DNA from: Petrosia ficiformis
Lineage: Eukaryota; Porifera; Demospongiae; Haplosclerida; Petrosiidae
Assembly (NCBI GenBank): GCA_947044365.1
Contig: OX345641.1
Location: 7,669,065 to 7,733,064, forward strand
Direction: 5' to 3'
Length of the DNA stretch: 64,000 nt
A program made the position numbers and the translations under genes. Every line of letters starts with the position of its first letter. Position 1 is the stretch's first letter. The notes under the pieces are model-generated. The model ran no database searches. It was not told the origin of the DNA and worked only from the letters and a program-made list of their open reading frames with translations. Shown here in pieces: positions 63,590 through 64,000 of the stretch.

Positions 63590-64000
63590 CCTACACTCTT
63601 GATGTAAGACCACACCCCTTCCCTACATATAAGACCGTACACATTCCCTACACCCTTGGCCCTGTATGACCACACCCCTTTCATACACCTTTGAGGCTAA
63701 GGGTCACACCCCTTTCCTACACCCTTGACCCTAACATCACACCCCTTCCCCACATCCTTGACTCAGCCTAACACCACACCCTTTCCCTATACCCTTAACC
63801 CTAAGATAACACCCCTTACCTATACCCTTGACCCTAAGACCATGCACTTTCCCTGCACCCTTGACCCTAAGACCACACCCTTACCTACACCCTTGACTAA
63901 GGGACACCCCTTTCCTACCCAGCTAATATCATGCCAGACCCTTAGATAACACTCCTTTTCTAAACCTAAACCCTAAGACCACACCCCTTCCCTACACCCT
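63590..64000. repeat. C-rich minisatellite, about 32-bp unit
   Basis: Diverged tandem copies of a unit like ccctaagaccacaccccttc / cctacacccttga run to the window end. The ccctaa piece resembles a telomere motif but is not tandem by itself. Apparent Pro/Thr frames are not genes. Confidence 0.8.

Noticed and set aside
63725..63949. Pro/Thr/Leu frame
   Set aside because: It is a translation of the C-rich minisatellite, whose units vary in length and do not keep frame.
63590..64000. Telomeric repeat
   Set aside because: ccctaa occurs only once per unit of about 32 bp and is not in tandem; the tract is an ordinary minisatellite.

Overview
The window looks like nuclear DNA of a marine invertebrate, most probably a demosponge (an Amphimedon-like genome). 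It is AT-rich, its genes are dense with short GT-AG introns, and it carries many MITE-like elements, tetranucleotide microsatellites and Death/Roc-COR/ZU5 proteins. The species call is inference. All exon models come from reading frame, splice-site consensus and phase bookkeeping, not from transcripts.

Layout. (1) About 1-17.0 kb and 19.86-33.0 kb are two diverged copies of one segmental duplication. Each holds a plus-strand Roc-COR GTPase gene ending in a Death domain, followed by a minus-strand TTC32-like TPR gene. TTC32 is intact in copy 2 and truncated in copy 1. The spacer holds a frameshifted ABHD-type hydrolase fragment. (2) 33.5-38.3 kb, minus: exons of a single-pass membrane protein, with three separate signal-peptide exons. 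(3) 38.6-42.2 kb, minus: a protein with three dsRNA-binding domains and a 15-residue repeat. (4) 42.5-43.5 kb, minus: ERGIC2, head-to-head with PSMD14 (43.8-46.9 kb, plus). (5) 47.1-55.7 kb, plus: a complete Death-Death-Roc-COR-ZU5-Death gene. (6) 56.4-63.5 kb, minus: the 3' part of a polytopic membrane protein with a Cys-containing ectodomain; one coding exon carries a MITE. (7) 63.6-64.0 kb: a C-rich minisatellite.

The outstanding feature is upstream of each duplicated Roc-COR gene. A roughly 142-bp tandem repeat (35 units at 1.4-6.9 kb, 27 units at 21.6-25.3 kb) has, in every unit, a pyrimidine-rich tract and YAG acceptor, exactly three nucleotides, and a GTGAGT/GTAAGT-type donor. The three nucleotides are by far the most variable part of the unit; the rest is nearly homogenised. 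None of the 62 triplets is a stop. The next exon (31 or 79 nt, both 3n+1) starts in phase 0 when read back from the GTPase exon, so each triplet would be one whole codon. The first triplet is ATG in both copies. I read this as an array of single-codon microexons that writes a variable N-terminal peptide one residue per exon in front of a Death-domain GTPase. That is inference, but counting these exons makes the whole copy 1 model close at 1,609 codons without a frame error.

Working idea: the locus supplies Death-fold signalling GTPases (three paralogues) with different N-termini (microexon arrays versus two Death domains) and different C-termini (an S/T/P repeat tail versus an immediate stop). 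This would suit recognition or innate-immune signalling. The housekeeping genes ERGIC2 and PSMD14 are unrelated neighbours.
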